DNA from: Pantoea sp. Mb-10
Lineage (GTDB): Bacteria; Pseudomonadota; Gammaproteobacteria; Enterobacterales; Enterobacteriaceae
DNA length: 64,000 nucleotides
NCBI RefSeq assembly: GCF_021272205.1
Contig: NZ_JAJSDX010000003.1
Coordinates: forward strand, 527,632 to 591,631
Reading direction: 5' to 3'
Shown here: positions 31,733 to 42,100 of the stretch, in pieces
How positions within the stretch are numbered: position 1 is the first letter of the stretch
How the letters are laid out: each line of letters opens with the position of its first letter
Notes under the pieces: generated by a model
The model's input: only the letters and a program-made list of their open reading frames with translations
The model's database searches: none
Told to the model about the DNA's origin: nothing
Made by a program: the position numbers and the translations under genes

Positions 31733-33187
31733 TTAGCCCAGCCCACCGATGTGTAACGCTTTTACCTCCATATACTCTTCCATGCCCAGTACCGATCCCT
31801 CGCGGCCTAAGCCCGATGCCTTGATCCCCCCAAACGGCGCGACCTCTGTGGACACCGCACACTCGTTGATGCCGATCATACCCGCCTCCAGCGCCGCCGA
31901 GACGCGGAACACGCGCGCCAGGTCTTGGGTATAAAAGTAAGCGGCAAGGCCATATTCCGTGGCATTGGCGCGCTCAATCACCTCCGCTTCGCTATCAAAG
32001 CGGAAACAGGCTGCAACGGGACCAAAAGTTTCATCCTGCGCCAGCTTCATATTTTCATTGGCATCGCGGATGACCGTCGGCTGCCAGAAGTTACCGCCCA
32101 GCGCGTGACGCTCACCGCCGGTTAAGATCTTGCCGCCTTTGCTGACGGCATCCTGCACATGCTCTTCCACTTTTTCTAGCGCGGAAGGTTCGATCAGCGG
32201 CCCCACGACAACGCCCTCTTCCATCCCGTTGCCAACTTTGAGCTTGCTGACCGCCTCCGCCAGCTGATCAACAAAACGATCGTAGAGTGAACTGTGGATA
32301 AAGAAGCGGTTGACGCTCACGCACACCTGCCCGGCATTGCGGAACTTATTGGCAACGGCGCCCTGCACCGCCGCATCAAGATCGGCATCCTCGAACACGA
32401 TATAGGGCGCGTTGCCGCCTAGCTCCATGGACACTTTTTTCATGGTCTCCGCCGCATTGCGCATCAAGGTTTTTCCCACCGCCGTCGAGCCCGTAAAAGA
32501 GATTTTACGCACCGCGGGGCTGGCCATAATGGCGTCGCTGATGGCGTGTGTGTCACCCGCCACGGCGTTTAGCACACCGTCCGGCACGCCTGCTTCTTGC
32601 GCCAGTGCAACCAGCGCAAAGGCGCTAAGCGGCGTATTATTGGCGGGCTTGATGATGCCGGTACAGCCCGCAGCCAGCGCCGGGCCGAGCTTGCGAGTGA
32701 GCATCGCCATCGGGAAGTTCCACGGGGTAATCGCGGCCACGACGCCCACCGGCTCCCGGGTGGCCAGAATGCGCGATCCCGGCTTGGCAGGGGGAATAAT
32801 TTCACCGTTGGCGCGACGCGCCTGCTCGGCAAACCACTGGATGAAGCTGGCCGCGTATTCGACTTCTCCCTCAGCTTCCTTCAGCGGTTTGCCCTGCTCT
32901 GCGGTCATTAGGGCACCCAGCCAGCTTTTGTTGTCGATGATCAGCTGATACCAGCGGTGAAGGATATCGGCGCGCTGTTTGGCGGTTTTTTCACGCCAGG
33001 CCGGAAAGGCCCGCTGCGCGGCCGCGATCGCCTGCTCGGTTTCCGCTTTCCCGGCTTTCGCCACCTGAGCCAGCACAGCCTGCGTGGCTGGGTTAATGAC
33101 ATCAAAGGTCGCGCTGGCGCGCTGCCACTGGCCCGCGACGAAGTAACCGGTTTTGAAAAGGGGGTGCTGCTGCAACGAGGTGGACAT
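31733..33187 (-). CDS. NAD(P)-dependent succinate-semialdehyde dehydrogenase family protein
   Basis: A 484-residue aldehyde dehydrogenase closely similar to GabD (482 residues). Catalytic residues are Asn157 in TPWNFPM, Glu255 in SMELGGNAPY and Cys289 in NAGQVCVSVNRF; the cofactor-site segment FTGSTAVGK is at about 231-239. The substrate is probably succinate semialdehyde or a related aldehyde; sequence alone cannot decide. I chose ATG 33187, with AGGAG upstream, over a 27-residue upstream extension. No gabT or transporter lies beside it. Its presence between the DUF1471 array and aaeB is not the E. coli arrangement, and it has terminators on both sides. Confidence 0.88.
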   Translation of the reverse strand: MSTSLQQHPLFKTGYFVAGQWQRASATFDVINPATQAVLAQVAKAGKAETEQAIAAAQRAFPAWREKTAKQRADILHRWYQLIIDNKSWLGALMTAEQGKPLKEAEGEVEYAASFIQWFAEQARRANGEIIPPAKPGSRILATREPVGVVAAITPWNFPMAMLTRKLGPALAAGCTGIIKPANNTPLSAFALVALAQEAGVPDGVLNAVAGDTHAISDAIMASPAVRKISFTGSTAVGKTLMRNAAETMKKVSMELGGNAPYIVFEDADLDAAVQGAVANKFRNAGQVCVSVNRFFIHSSLYDRFVDQLAEAVSKLKVGNGMEEGVVVGPLIEPSALEKVEEHVQDAVSKGGKILTGGERHALGGNFWQPTVIRDANENMKLAQDETFGPVAACFRFDSEAEVIERANATEYGLAAYFYTQDLARVFRVSAALEAGMIGINECAVSTEVAPFGGIKASGLGREGSVLGMEEYMEVKALHIGGLG

Positions 33188-33266
33188 CAGTTTTCTCCTG
33201 TCAGTGTAAAACCTGCCAGAAAAGTATAGATGCCAATATCCGCCGGCTTGCTTAAGCGGGGCAAAC

Positions 33267-33299
33267 AAAAAAGCCGCTGCGTACCACAGCGGCCTTTTT
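33267..33299. terminator. Terminator between aaeB and the aldehyde dehydrogenase gene
   Basis: GCCGCTG, loop CGTACCA, CAGCGGC, with an A-tract on the left and TTTTT on the right. It ends the leftward aaeXAB transcript. The dehydrogenase promoter must therefore lie in the short stretch 33188-33266 just downstream. Confidence 0.88.
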
Positions 33300-35251
33300 C
33301 AGATTTGGATGAGCGTGTTCTGGTACTTATCCAGCATCATCGTGAGCCGCTTAACCGGCTCGATCACGCTCTCCGGTGCCGCGTAGTGATGCAGTTTTTC
33401 CTGATAGATTTCCAGCTCTCTCAGCAGCTGCTCAAAGTACGCGCGGCGCTTCTCATCGCTGCTGGCCGAAATCACCTGGTCGGCCGTGGCGCGTAGCTGG
33501 CGGTGGTAGGCAGAGAGGTCGGCGTTTACCGGTACTTCAGCGCGGCGCAGGCGCTGATGCCCGATAATCAGCGTCAATGCGATGCGGTACTTATCAATGT
33601 CGCCGGGGAACAGGTTTAACAGCAGAAACAACTGCTGGTACAGCGCCGGCAGATGGTTTTCCCGACGGCGCGCCTGGTTGGTGGTTAACCCGGCGACGGC
33701 GGCATACATAAAGCGGTTTAACAGCTTACGCCCGGTGCGCGCGCGCGATTTATCGCGAATCAGCAGAATCACCATCATGGCGACAAAGCTGCCAATCCAC
33801 TGACCAAGGGCATTATCCAGGAACACGTGAAATTCAAACTGCATCGGGTTATCCAGCACCAGCACGTTGATGGTACCGATAAGCGCGCCCAGGGTGCCAA
33901 TCTGACGGCGCTGGACGAAAATACCGCCGACAAAACCCAGCGCCCCCACAGCAATGCAGAGCAGCAGCGCACTTTGCTGGGTGGCAGGTAAGATGACCAT
34001 GAAATAGAGCATGCCCAGCGGCACGGCAAACGCCATGCCGTAGAAGAAATCTTTGGCCATCATGATCGGATTCGGCATACGCATCGCCAGCGCGGTGATC
34101 ACCGCCAGCATTACCATACAGCCGCTGCCCGACGCCCAGCCGGTGTAAAGCCAAAACAGCGATCCCAGCGCGGTAGCGACAAAGGTGCGAATGCCGTTGA
34201 TCATCGCATGGTGCGTTTCCGCCGAACGGGCCTGGATCACCACTTCGCGTTGCAGGATCCGCTCCTCCAGCGCGGTAATGCGGCTATTGCTGCGCACGCC
34301 CTTGATCAGCAGCAGGTACTCGGTCGCCGCGCCCACCCAGCTTGCCACCGTCATCGGCGCCGTTTTGCTGGTGGCGGCAATCAGACGTCGCATCACCTTC
34401 ATGCGCTTGTGGACATCGTGGGCGCTGTTGGCCTCTTTCTCGATCAGCAACCGGTACTGAGAAGGAATGTAGTCGGGACGGGAATTTTGAATCAAAAAGG
34501 TCTCCGCCGCCTGCGTGATCAGCGTCAGCGACAGCGTATTCAGCATCTGCAAACGGCGGCTGGTGTTTTGCCAGCGCGACGACTCCATCATCAGCTGGCT
34601 ACGCATGCCGTTTAGCGCCGTGGTGCGCCGCACCAGCGCGCTCCAGGCTTTATCCACCTCGTCTTTATTGTCGTGCGCGACGCACAGCTGCAGTAGCTTG
34701 TAGTGAGCCACCAGCAGGGCCTCCACTTCAGCGTCAATGACTTTTTTGATGGAGCGCGGGGAGAACAGCATATCGGCCAGGATGGCGCAGAGGATGCCCA
34801 GCACAATTTCGCTGCAGCGCTCCACCGCAAACTGCGGCGCCAGCGTTAAACCGCCGGTGGCATCGGCCGTCACCACAATGATCAGCGCGGTATAGCCCGC
34901 CAGGCCTAGCGCATAGGAATTTTCAACGCGGATAAGCGAAGAGAGCCAGACGCAGGCACCCGCCCACAAGCAGCAGAGCAGCAGCATCACCACCGGCGCG
35001 CGCACGGTGGCAATCATGATGGTCAGCGCGGCAATACAGCCGATAAACGTACCGATGATGCGCAGAATGCCGCGATAGCGCAGCGCGCCAGAGTAGGGAT
35101 CGCCACCCGCCGCAAAGGCGGTGCCGCCGGCGACGATACCGGCGGTCATCACGGCCCAGCGCGGCGTTTCCAGATTCAGGTGAAAGCCAATCATCAGCGC
35201 CGCGACCAGCGCAAAGGTGAGCTTTACCGGAAAGCGTAAAAACTCAATCAT
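33299..35251 (-). CDS. aaeB: Aromatic carboxylic acid efflux pump subunit AaeB
   Basis: A 650-residue inner-membrane protein of the FUSC family (E. coli: 655). Two blocks of membrane helices (about 10-160 and 360-510) flank cytoplasmic regions. With AaeA it exports p-hydroxybenzoate and related aromatic acids, acting as a metabolic relief valve. It starts 11 bases after aaeA. The aaeXAB operon is terminated by the hairpin at 33267-33299. Confidence 0.96.
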   Translation of the reverse strand: MIEFLRFPVKLTFALVAALMIGFHLNLETPRWAVMTAGIVAGGTAFAAGGDPYSGALRYRGILRIIGTFIGCIAALTIMIATVRAPVVMLLLCCLWAGACVWLSSLIRVENSYALGLAGYTALIIVVTADATGGLTLAPQFAVERCSEIVLGILCAILADMLFSPRSIKKVIDAEVEALLVAHYKLLQLCVAHDNKDEVDKAWSALVRRTTALNGMRSQLMMESSRWQNTSRRLQMLNTLSLTLITQAAETFLIQNSRPDYIPSQYRLLIEKEANSAHDVHKRMKVMRRLIAATSKTAPMTVASWVGAATEYLLLIKGVRSNSRITALEERILQREVVIQARSAETHHAMINGIRTFVATALGSLFWLYTGWASGSGCMVMLAVITALAMRMPNPIMMAKDFFYGMAFAVPLGMLYFMVILPATQQSALLLCIAVGALGFVGGIFVQRRQIGTLGALIGTINVLVLDNPMQFEFHVFLDNALGQWIGSFVAMMVILLIRDKSRARTGRKLLNRFMYAAVAGLTTNQARRRENHLPALYQQLFLLLNLFPGDIDKYRIALTLIIGHQRLRRAEVPVNADLSAYHRQLRATADQVISASSDEKRRAYFEQLLRELEIYQEKLHHYAAPESVIEPVKRLTMMLDKYQNTLIQI

Positions 35252-35262
35252 AGCGCCTCCGC

Positions 35263-36192
35263 TTAACCGAACTCTCGCAGGCGGTTAAAGAACTGTGCCA
35301 TCGGCGACGCCTGCGTTTTACGATCGTTTTGCCCGGTGATCACCACGGTAGCCGTGGTGCCCGCCGGGAAGCGATTACCCGGCTGCACGTCAAGCCGAAT
35401 GCGCACCGGCACGCGCTGCGCCAAACGCACCCACTCCAGATTGGAGTCAACGGTGGCCATGCCTTTGCTGTCAACACTGCTGCTGCTGTTGGTCACGCCC
35501 GCCGCGACGCTATCCACGGTGCCGCGCAGCACGGTATTGCTGCCCAGCGGCGTGATTTCCGCGCGGAAGCCAGGACGTACGCCGTTCAGCTTGGTCTCTT
35601 CCATGTAGGCCAGCACGTAGAACGAGTGCTGCTGTACCAGCGCCACCGCCACCGAACCGCGGGTGATAAATTCCCCCTCATACACATTGAGGTTAGTGAC
35701 CCAGCCGTCGGACGGCGCTTTGATGGTCGTACGGTCCAGATCGATTACCGCGAGATCGCGCGTGGCGATCGATTTCGCCAGCTGGTGCTCGCTGGTTTGC
35801 AGATCGTTGTTCGCCTGTTCAATGGCTTCGCGCGACATCGCGCTGGTGCCCAGCTGGTTGCGGCGCGCGGCTTCCCGGCGCTTCTCGCTTACCAGCGCTT
35901 GGTAGTAGGCGACGTCAGCCTCAGCCTGATCCAGCGCTTTCTGGTAGCGTGGACGATCAACCACAAACAGCGTGTCGCCTTTTTTCACCAGCTGATTGTC
36001 ATGCACCGGCACATCGGTGATCAGGCCGGTGACATCTGGCGAGATCGCTACCACATCGGCCGAGAATCTCGCATCGCGCGTCCAGGGCGATTCGGTGTAA
36101 AACACCCAAGCGCGGAAAATGATCACCACGGCGATGACAACCAGCAGGAGCGTAATCGCGTAACGCGCGATTTTTTTTATAAGCGCTTTCAC
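35263..36192 (-). CDS. aaeA: Efflux pump membrane fusion subunit AaeA
   Basis: A 309-residue periplasmic adaptor (E. coli: 310). An N-terminal membrane anchor (about 12-32) is followed by a barrel-sandwich (biotinyl-lipoyl-like) domain and a helical hairpin ([22 protein letters not shown]... region, about 80-150). It bridges AaeB to the outer membrane channel, probably TolC. It is nine bases downstream of aaeX. Confidence 0.96.
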   Translation of the reverse strand: MKALIKKIARYAITLLLVVIAVVIIFRAWVFYTESPWTRDARFSADVVAISPDVTGLITDVPVHDNQLVKKGDTLFVVDRPRYQKALDQAEADVAYYQALVSEKRREAARRNQLGTSAMSREAIEQANNDLQTSEHQLAKSIATRDLAVIDLDRTTIKAPSDGWVTNLNVYEGEFITRGSVAVALVQQHSFYVLAYMEETKLNGVRPGFRAEITPLGSNTVLRGTVDSVAAGVTNSSSSVDSKGMATVDSNLEWVRLAQRVPVRIRLDVQPGNRFPAGTTATVVITGQNDRKTQASPMAQFFNRLREFG

Positions 36193-36201
36193 TTAAAAAC
36201 C

Positions 36202-36405
36202 TCAGACGAATAAACAGGAGACAAGGTAGAACACGCAGCAATAGAGTGCGGTGTTAAACAGGGCGGGATGCCATACCACATCATAGATGCCGCTGGGCGT
36301 CAGCACGCGTTTCACCAGCCAGAACAAGGCCAGTGACACCAGCAATTCAATGAAAATGGGCGGAAAAGATAGCCCGAATACGACAAATACCGGCAGCACA
36401 CTCAT
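36202..36405 (-). CDS. aaeX: AaeX small membrane protein (DUF1656)
   Basis: A 67-residue protein with two hydrophobic segments (about 3-28 and 45-65) and the DUF1656 signature FPPIFIELL. It heads the aaeXAB operon; its role in efflux is unclear and it is dispensable in E. coli. GGAACC lies just before the ATG. Confidence 0.93.
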   Translation of the reverse strand: MSVLPVFVVFGLSFPPIFIELLVSLALFWLVKRVLTPSGIYDVVWHPALFNTALYCCVFYLVSCLFV

Positions 36406-36625
36406 TTCGGTTCCTTAGTTCGACCTTGCCGGATTGCACAGAAACCTGCCCCGCGTCGTGGTCGCGTAGGATAAAAATCAGGGGATATAAAGAAACAGCG
36501 GGCAACATTCAGGCCGTATTGCGCTAATCATAGCGTATCATCGGGCAAACGCTGCCGCGTTGGGGTGCAACCCGCAAACACAGCGGGCGTATAATAACGC
36601 GCTTGACTATACGTTTTCTACATAA

Positions 36626-36641
36626 TGTGACCTAAATCACT
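36626..36641. promoter_or_regulatory. CRP-like palindrome in the aaeX-aaeR divergent region
   Basis: TGTGACCTAAATCACT resembles the CRP consensus TGTGA-N6-TCACA with one mismatch in the last arm. A leftward -10 candidate TATAGT (36606-36611) lies nearby, as does a rightward TATAAT (36590-36595). AaeR sites are expected here too, but I could not delimit them. Confidence 0.4.
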
Positions 36642-36659
36642 TTTTAGCCAGAGTAAACA

Positions 36660-37574
36660 ATGGAACGACTAAAAGGCATGTCCGTCTTCGCCAAAGTGGT
36701 TGAATTGGGCTCATTTACCGCCGCTGCCCGCCAGCTTCATCTTAGCGTGTCGTCGATTAGCCAGATTGTGGCCAAACTGGAAGATGAGCTACAGGTCAAA
36801 CTGTTGAACCGCAGCACGCGCAGCCTCGGCCTGACGGAGGCAGGTAAAATTTATTACCAGGGCTGCCGTCGCATGCTGGCGGAGGCCTCACAGGTGCACG
36901 AGCAGCTCTATGCCTTTAACAATACGCCGATTGGCGTGCTGCGCATTGGCTGTTCCTCCACCATGGCGCAGAACGTGCTGGCGGCGATGACCAGCGACAT
37001 GCTGCGCGAGTATCCGGGCCTCAGCGTGAACCTGGTGACCGGCAGCCCGGCCCCGGATCTCATCGCCAACGGATTAGATTTGGTGGTGCGCGTAGGCGCG
37101 CTGCAAGACTCCAGTCTGTTTTCACGCCGTCTTGGTGCCATGCCGATGGTGGTATGCGCCGCCAGGCACTATCTGGCGCAGCACGGCACGCCGGAGAAGC
37201 CGGGCGAAATCGACAATCTTTCCTGGCTGGAATACAGCGTGCGGCCGGATAATACCTTTGAGCTGGTGGCGCCAGAAGGCGCGGTGACGCGGTTAACGCC
37301 GCAGGGCCGCTTCGTCACCAACGATTCACAAACGCTGATTCGCTGGCTCAAAGCCGGCTGCGGCATCGCCTACGTGCCGTTGATGTGGGTCATTGATGAG
37401 ATCAACGCGGGTGAGATCGATATTCTGTTTTCCCGCTACCACTCTGAACCGCGCCCGGTGTATGCGCTGTATACGGAAAAAGATAAGCTGCCGCTGAAAG
37501 TGCAGGTGTGCATTAATGCGCTAACGGACTATTTCAATCAGGTCACGCAGCAGTATCAACAGCACCGATCGTAA
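36660..37574 (+). CDS. aaeR: LysR-type regulator AaeR
   Basis: A 304-residue LysR-family activator (E. coli: 309). The N-terminal winged helix-turn-helix (about 1-60) has GSFTAAARQLHLSVSSISQIV; the C-terminal periplasmic-binding-like domain senses aromatic carboxylic acids and switches on aaeXAB. It is divergent from aaeX with a 254-base shared control region. A hairpin without a T-tract (37574-37595) lies between aaeR and the convergent tldD. Confidence 0.95.
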   Translation: MERLKGMSVFAKVVELGSFTAAARQLHLSVSSISQIVAKLEDELQVKLLNRSTRSLGLTEAGKIYYQGCRRMLAEASQVHEQLYAFNNTPIGVLRIGCSSTMAQNVLAAMTSDMLREYPGLSVNLVTGSPAPDLIANGLDLVVRVGALQDSSLFSRRLGAMPMVVCAARHYLAQHGTPEKPGEIDNLSWLEYSVRPDNTFELVAPEGAVTRLTPQGRFVTNDSQTLIRWLKAGCGIAYVPLMWVIDEINAGEIDILFSRYHSEPRPVYALYTEKDKLPLKVQVCINALTDYFNQVTQQYQQHRS

Positions 37575-37595
37575 AGGCGGCCCAGAGGCCGCCTT
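37574..37595. terminator. Hairpin between convergent aaeR and tldD
   Basis: AAGGCGGCC, loop CAGA, GGCCGCCTT. There is no clear T-tract in either direction beyond TT, so it is a weak terminator candidate at the convergent ends. Confidence 0.5.
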
Positions 37596-37608
37596 GGTGA
37601 GAAACCCG

Positions 37609-39054
37609 TTAGGCGGTGCCGCCTACCGTGATTTTGTCCAGTTTCAGCGTGGGCTGTCCTACGCCGACCGGCACGCTCTGTCCTTCTTTGCCGCAGACGC
37701 CTACGCCTTTATCCAGCGCAAGGTCATTCCCTACCATGGAGATCTGCTGCATCGCTTCAATGCCAGAGCCGATGAGCGTCGCACCTTTCACCGGCTTCGT
37801 GACCTTGCCGTTCTCGATGAGATAGGCTTCTGACGTTGAGAACACGAACTTACCGGAGGTGATGTCCACCTGGCCGCCGCCAAAGTTCGGTGCGTAAATG
37901 CCGTACTCCACGCTTTCAATGATCTCCTGCGGCGTAGAGTGACCGGCCAGCATGTAGGTGTTGGTCATGCGCGGCATCGGCAGGTGGGCGTAGGATTCAC
38001 GTCGCCCGTTGCCGGTTGGCGGTACGCCCATCAGGCGCGCATTCAGCTTGTCTTGCATATAGCCTTTAAGGACACCGTTTTCAATCAGTACGTTGTACTG
38101 GCCCGGCACGCCTTCGTCGTCTACCGCCAGAGAACCGCGCAATCCTTCAATGGTGCCGTCATCGACCACGGTGCAGAGCGACGACGCCACTTGCTGCCCC
38201 ATTTTACCGCTGAAGACCGACGTTTCACGGCGGTTGAAATCGCCTTCGAGGCCGTGACCCACCGCTTCATGCAGCAGCACGCCCGGCCATCCTGCGCCCA
38301 GGACCACGGGCAGCGTCCCGGCAGGTGCCTCAACCGCTGCGAGGTTAACCAGCGCCAGACGGACCGCTTCGCGCGCCCACGCGTCAGCGCGCACGTCGCC
38401 GTTCTCATCCTCGAGGAAGAAGGCGTAGCCGGTACGGGCACCGCCGCCGCTGGCACCACGCTCGCGCTTGCCCTGATCTTCGACCTGAACGCTGATTGAG
38501 AGACGCACCAACGGGCGAATATCCGCCGCCAGCGTGCCATCGGTGGCAGCGACCAGCACTTGCTCATACACGCCGGTGAGGCTGGCATTCACTTCCTGTA
38601 CGCGCGGATCGGCAGCACGCGCCACGCTATCGACACGGTGGAGCAGCGCGATTTTATCTTCGCGCGTCAGGCTGTCGAGCGGGTTAATTGGCGCGTAGAG
38701 CGCCCGGTTCACCACCGCAGAGAGCGTGTGCGCTTTGCCGTCACCTTGTTCACGCACAATGCTGCGCGCCGCTTCAGACGACTGGCGAAGGGCGTTAAGC
38801 GTGATTTGATCGGCATAGGCAAAGCCGGTTTTTTCACCGCTAATGGCCCGCACGCCCACGCCCTGATCGATATGCCAGGAACCGTCTTTAATGATTTTAT
38901 CTTCCAACACCCAGGATTCATGGAAGCTGGACTGGAAATAGAGATCGGCATAATCCAGACGACGTTCTGAGAGCTGCCCTAACAGGGAAAAAAGGTCCTG
39001 CTGATTAATACTGTTCGCAGCTAGTAACTGCTCACTTACCAGATTCAGAGTCAT
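37609..39054 (-). CDS. tldD: Metalloprotease subunit TldD
   Basis: A 481-residue protein of the TldD/TldE metalloprotease. It acts with TldE (PmbA, not in this window) to trim unfolded peptides, including microcin B17 precursor and CcdA. The zinc motif HEAVGH is at residues 262-267, followed by [12 protein letters not shown], and the C-terminal zinc ligand region is intact. It is 64 bases downstream of yhdP on the same strand. Confidence 0.97.
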   Translation of the reverse strand: MTLNLVSEQLLAANSINQQDLFSLLGQLSERRLDYADLYFQSSFHESWVLEDKIIKDGSWHIDQGVGVRAISGEKTGFAYADQITLNALRQSSEAARSIVREQGDGKAHTLSAVVNRALYAPINPLDSLTREDKIALLHRVDSVARAADPRVQEVNASLTGVYEQVLVAATDGTLAADIRPLVRLSISVQVEDQGKRERGASGGGARTGYAFFLEDENGDVRADAWAREAVRLALVNLAAVEAPAGTLPVVLGAGWPGVLLHEAVGHGLEGDFNRRETSVFSGKMGQQVASSLCTVVDDGTIEGLRGSLAVDDEGVPGQYNVLIENGVLKGYMQDKLNARLMGVPPTGNGRRESYAHLPMPRMTNTYMLAGHSTPQEIIESVEYGIYAPNFGGGQVDITSGKFVFSTSEAYLIENGKVTKPVKGATLIGSGIEAMQQISMVGNDLALDKGVGVCGKEGQSVPVGVGQPTLKLDKITVGGTA

Positions 39055-39118
39055 CGTTTCTCACTTAATTTATGCGCGGATAGTCATAGCCTGCGGCAAT
39101 TCCCCGGCGGCGTCAAAT

Positions 39119-42100
39119 TCACTTCTTATCCTGCTCGCGCGGTTTGCGCAGCACTTCATCAATTTCCGGTTTATCCAGCGGCCCGCTGATGTGGTAGCGC
39201 AGCAGGGAAATTTTATTCCACAGCGGGCCGAGCACTTTACTGGCGGCAAACACGGCCGCGCCAATCACCGGATTCACCACAAACGCGGTAGCAACGCCAA
39301 CCGACGCGGAGATTTCCGGCGCCACCACCGCTTCCATATCAATTTGGCGCTTCACCAGGTCAACGTTGCCTTTCATCGCAATATCCGCCTCCAGTCCGTC
39401 CACCAGCAGGTTATCCGTGCGCATCACGCCGTTTTCAATCCAGGCAGTGCCGTTAATCGAGTCGAACCAGAAGCCTTCGTTGAAGGTGTCGCTAAAATCA
39501 AAGCGTAGCTTACGCAGCAGTGCGTCAAAGCTCACTAACCGCAGCAGCTGACCGGCGCGACCGGTGCTGACATCGGCGATTTTCCCTTTACCAAAGTGCG
39601 TAGTGAGGGTGCCGCTCAGGGTCTCTTCTGACGGCTGCCACGGAGCGGAACGCCAGTGCAGGTCATAGTTGATCTTAAAGGGCGCGTCGCGCAGCGGCGT
39701 GTTCATGCCAAACCAGTTAGTGGCATCATTAATGTTTTTACCGCTCAGGCTGCCTTTTAACGACGTGCGCTGGCTTCCGGGCGCGTTCACCCATTCACCC
39801 TGAATTTTTAGCGTAGCGCTGCCGGTATTCACCGATCCGTTAGTAAGCGCTAACTTTTCTCCCTGCGGCGTAAGGTTAGCCTGCATGTGACCAAACTTCT
39901 GTCCGCGCAGCCAGCACTCGTCACAGTTAAACTGCAGCGCTGGCCAGCGTCGGAAGTCAATCGAGTCTGATGCCGCCCCTGACGAGGCCGCGGCGGCGTC
40001 ACCTTTTTTCGTCGGCCATTCGGGATTGTAATAGAGATACTGAAGGTTGATACGCCACGGGCCGCGCTGAGCGGTTTGCAGGCTGCCGCGCGCTTCCCGA
40101 CTCTCCAGCTGCAGTTGCGTATCGCCGCTCACGCCCTGCGTGACCGTCGCGTTGACGTCGTGCCACTGCTGCCCCCCCAGGTTCAGTGCCGGGGTGTGCA
40201 GCGTAACGTCGCCCGGCAGCAGCGCGCCTCCGACCTCGGTTTCCCCTTGCGCGTTGCGTTTGCCGCCCGCCGCACCGCCGGCCAGTCCCAGCCAGGCTTC
40301 ACCGTCCAGCGGCGGCAGATTGAGCACCATGCCGCGCTGCGCAGGCAGCGGCGGCGTGGTCTTGGCGTCGTTAAGCCAGATGCCGCGATCGACGCGCAGC
40401 TGCGGTTCAAGCAGCCAGCGGGTGTTGAAGCGATGCCGCTCGCCGACGCTGCCGCTGAGCGTAAAGCTGTTAAGATCGCCAGCCGCATTGATGGCAAACG
40501 GCATGGCTTCTCCGGCCGCTTTGTCCAGCGGAGAGGGTAAGTGACTGCTTACTTTTGTTCCATCTCCGGTCAGATCCACCTTATAGCGCGCACCGCCCTG
40601 ATGGGGCAGCGTGATATCCACATTGCCCTGCCACGGCACGTTACCGTGCAGTTCATGCCCTACCGCGGCGGGCAGCATTTTTAGCTGTGCTGGCTGCCAG
40701 TTGCCCTGTAGCTTCACGTTGACGCCAAAGTCGTTAGGCTGTTCGCGCGTGCTAAAGCGGATGTCCGTTGGCTGGCCAAACCACGTGGCCTGCATGGCGT
40801 CGCTGTCGAGATTACCGTTGTCATAGCGGAAGCGGCCGGAAAGGTGCTCCAGCGTAGAGTTGAGCGGTTTGATATGCAGACGGTTATCATTGAGCACGAC
40901 TTCGCCGCTGGCGTGCACTTGCTCGCCATCCAGCGGAATATCGAGGTTCAGTTTGCCTTTGACGTTGCCACCGATTTGCAGCTGCTCCAGTGCCGCACCC
41001 AGCGTTGATTTCAGCGGCGTTTGCGCAAAGTAGTCTGCAATTTGCTGGCCCTGTCCGCTGAGGTCGCCCTCGATCAGCAGTTTTTCTTTCAGGTAATCCG
41101 GAATGATCGCGCTCACATTGCGCGCCTCGACGTCCCCCAGTTGGGTTTTATCCGCCTTCATCCACAGACCGTCGTTGAGGAAATCAAGATTAATGTCGAG
41201 GTTTTTCAACGCGGGCCAGCCCGGTTGGAACTGATAGGTCGCGTTGCGCAGCGGCACCCAGACTTCAAACAGGCCGTCGCTGTGTTTGAACGGAAACTGA
41301 CTGGGATCGCCCGCGAACAACAACGTGGCGTTATCGACCTGCCCGCCTTTAATCGATTCACTCAGGAAATGAGTCAGTGAACGGCCCAGCAGCGGTACCG
41401 GGAAGTAGCGCCAGGCATCGCCGGCATCCGTGACGCGAATCCCCGCCAGAATATCCAGACGCGGCGCGGTGTTGCGCGGCTGCTGATAGCGGAAATCCCC
41501 GCGCGCCCACAGCGATCGCGCCTGGACATCGAGGTTGTGCCCTTCCAGCGTGATGCCCTGCGCATCATGCTGCCAACGCAGCTGGCCGTTGAGCTGCTTG
41601 ATCTGCAGCGGCGCCTGAAACATCTCTCCATAAGGCACTTCCGCCTGTCCCATTGCGACATTGAGCAAACCATCGCTAACGCTGCCGCTGACGCTTCCGC
41701 TCAAATTGCTGATGCCCGGCAGCAGCTTCCACTGTTGCCAGGCCAGATCGCGCCACGTCGCCTGCATGCGCGTTTGCTCGGGTTGGTCGAGCGGAATATC
41801 CAGTGCCAGCGCATCGAGATGACCGCGCGGTTGCAGCGCCTGCCAGTTCTCCAGCAGCATCGGCGTAAGCGGTTTAAACAGCGGAACAATGGGCGCCAGC
41901 CGTTCTAAGTCGAGCTGTGTGGCGCGCACGCGAAGTTCTGCCGCGCTGCTGCTCCCCAGCATCTGCTTGTCTTCGGGTTTCCATAATAGCGCGACGTGCC
42001 CTGGCGCCCAGGCAATACCGTCAGTGCGCAGTCGGGTTTGCGGCACGGACAGGCTCCAGCCATTCTGGAAGCGCGCCAGGTGCGCCGTAAGGCCATCGAC

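Noticed and set aside
32293..32301. Perfect DnaA box (TTATCCACA on minus)
   Set aside because: A single copy inside the aldehyde dehydrogenase coding sequence, with no neighbouring boxes or IHF site; expected by chance.
35329..36213. 294-codon open frame antisense to aaeA
   Set aside because: Exact shadow of aaeA, His/Arg-rich, no recognisable domain.
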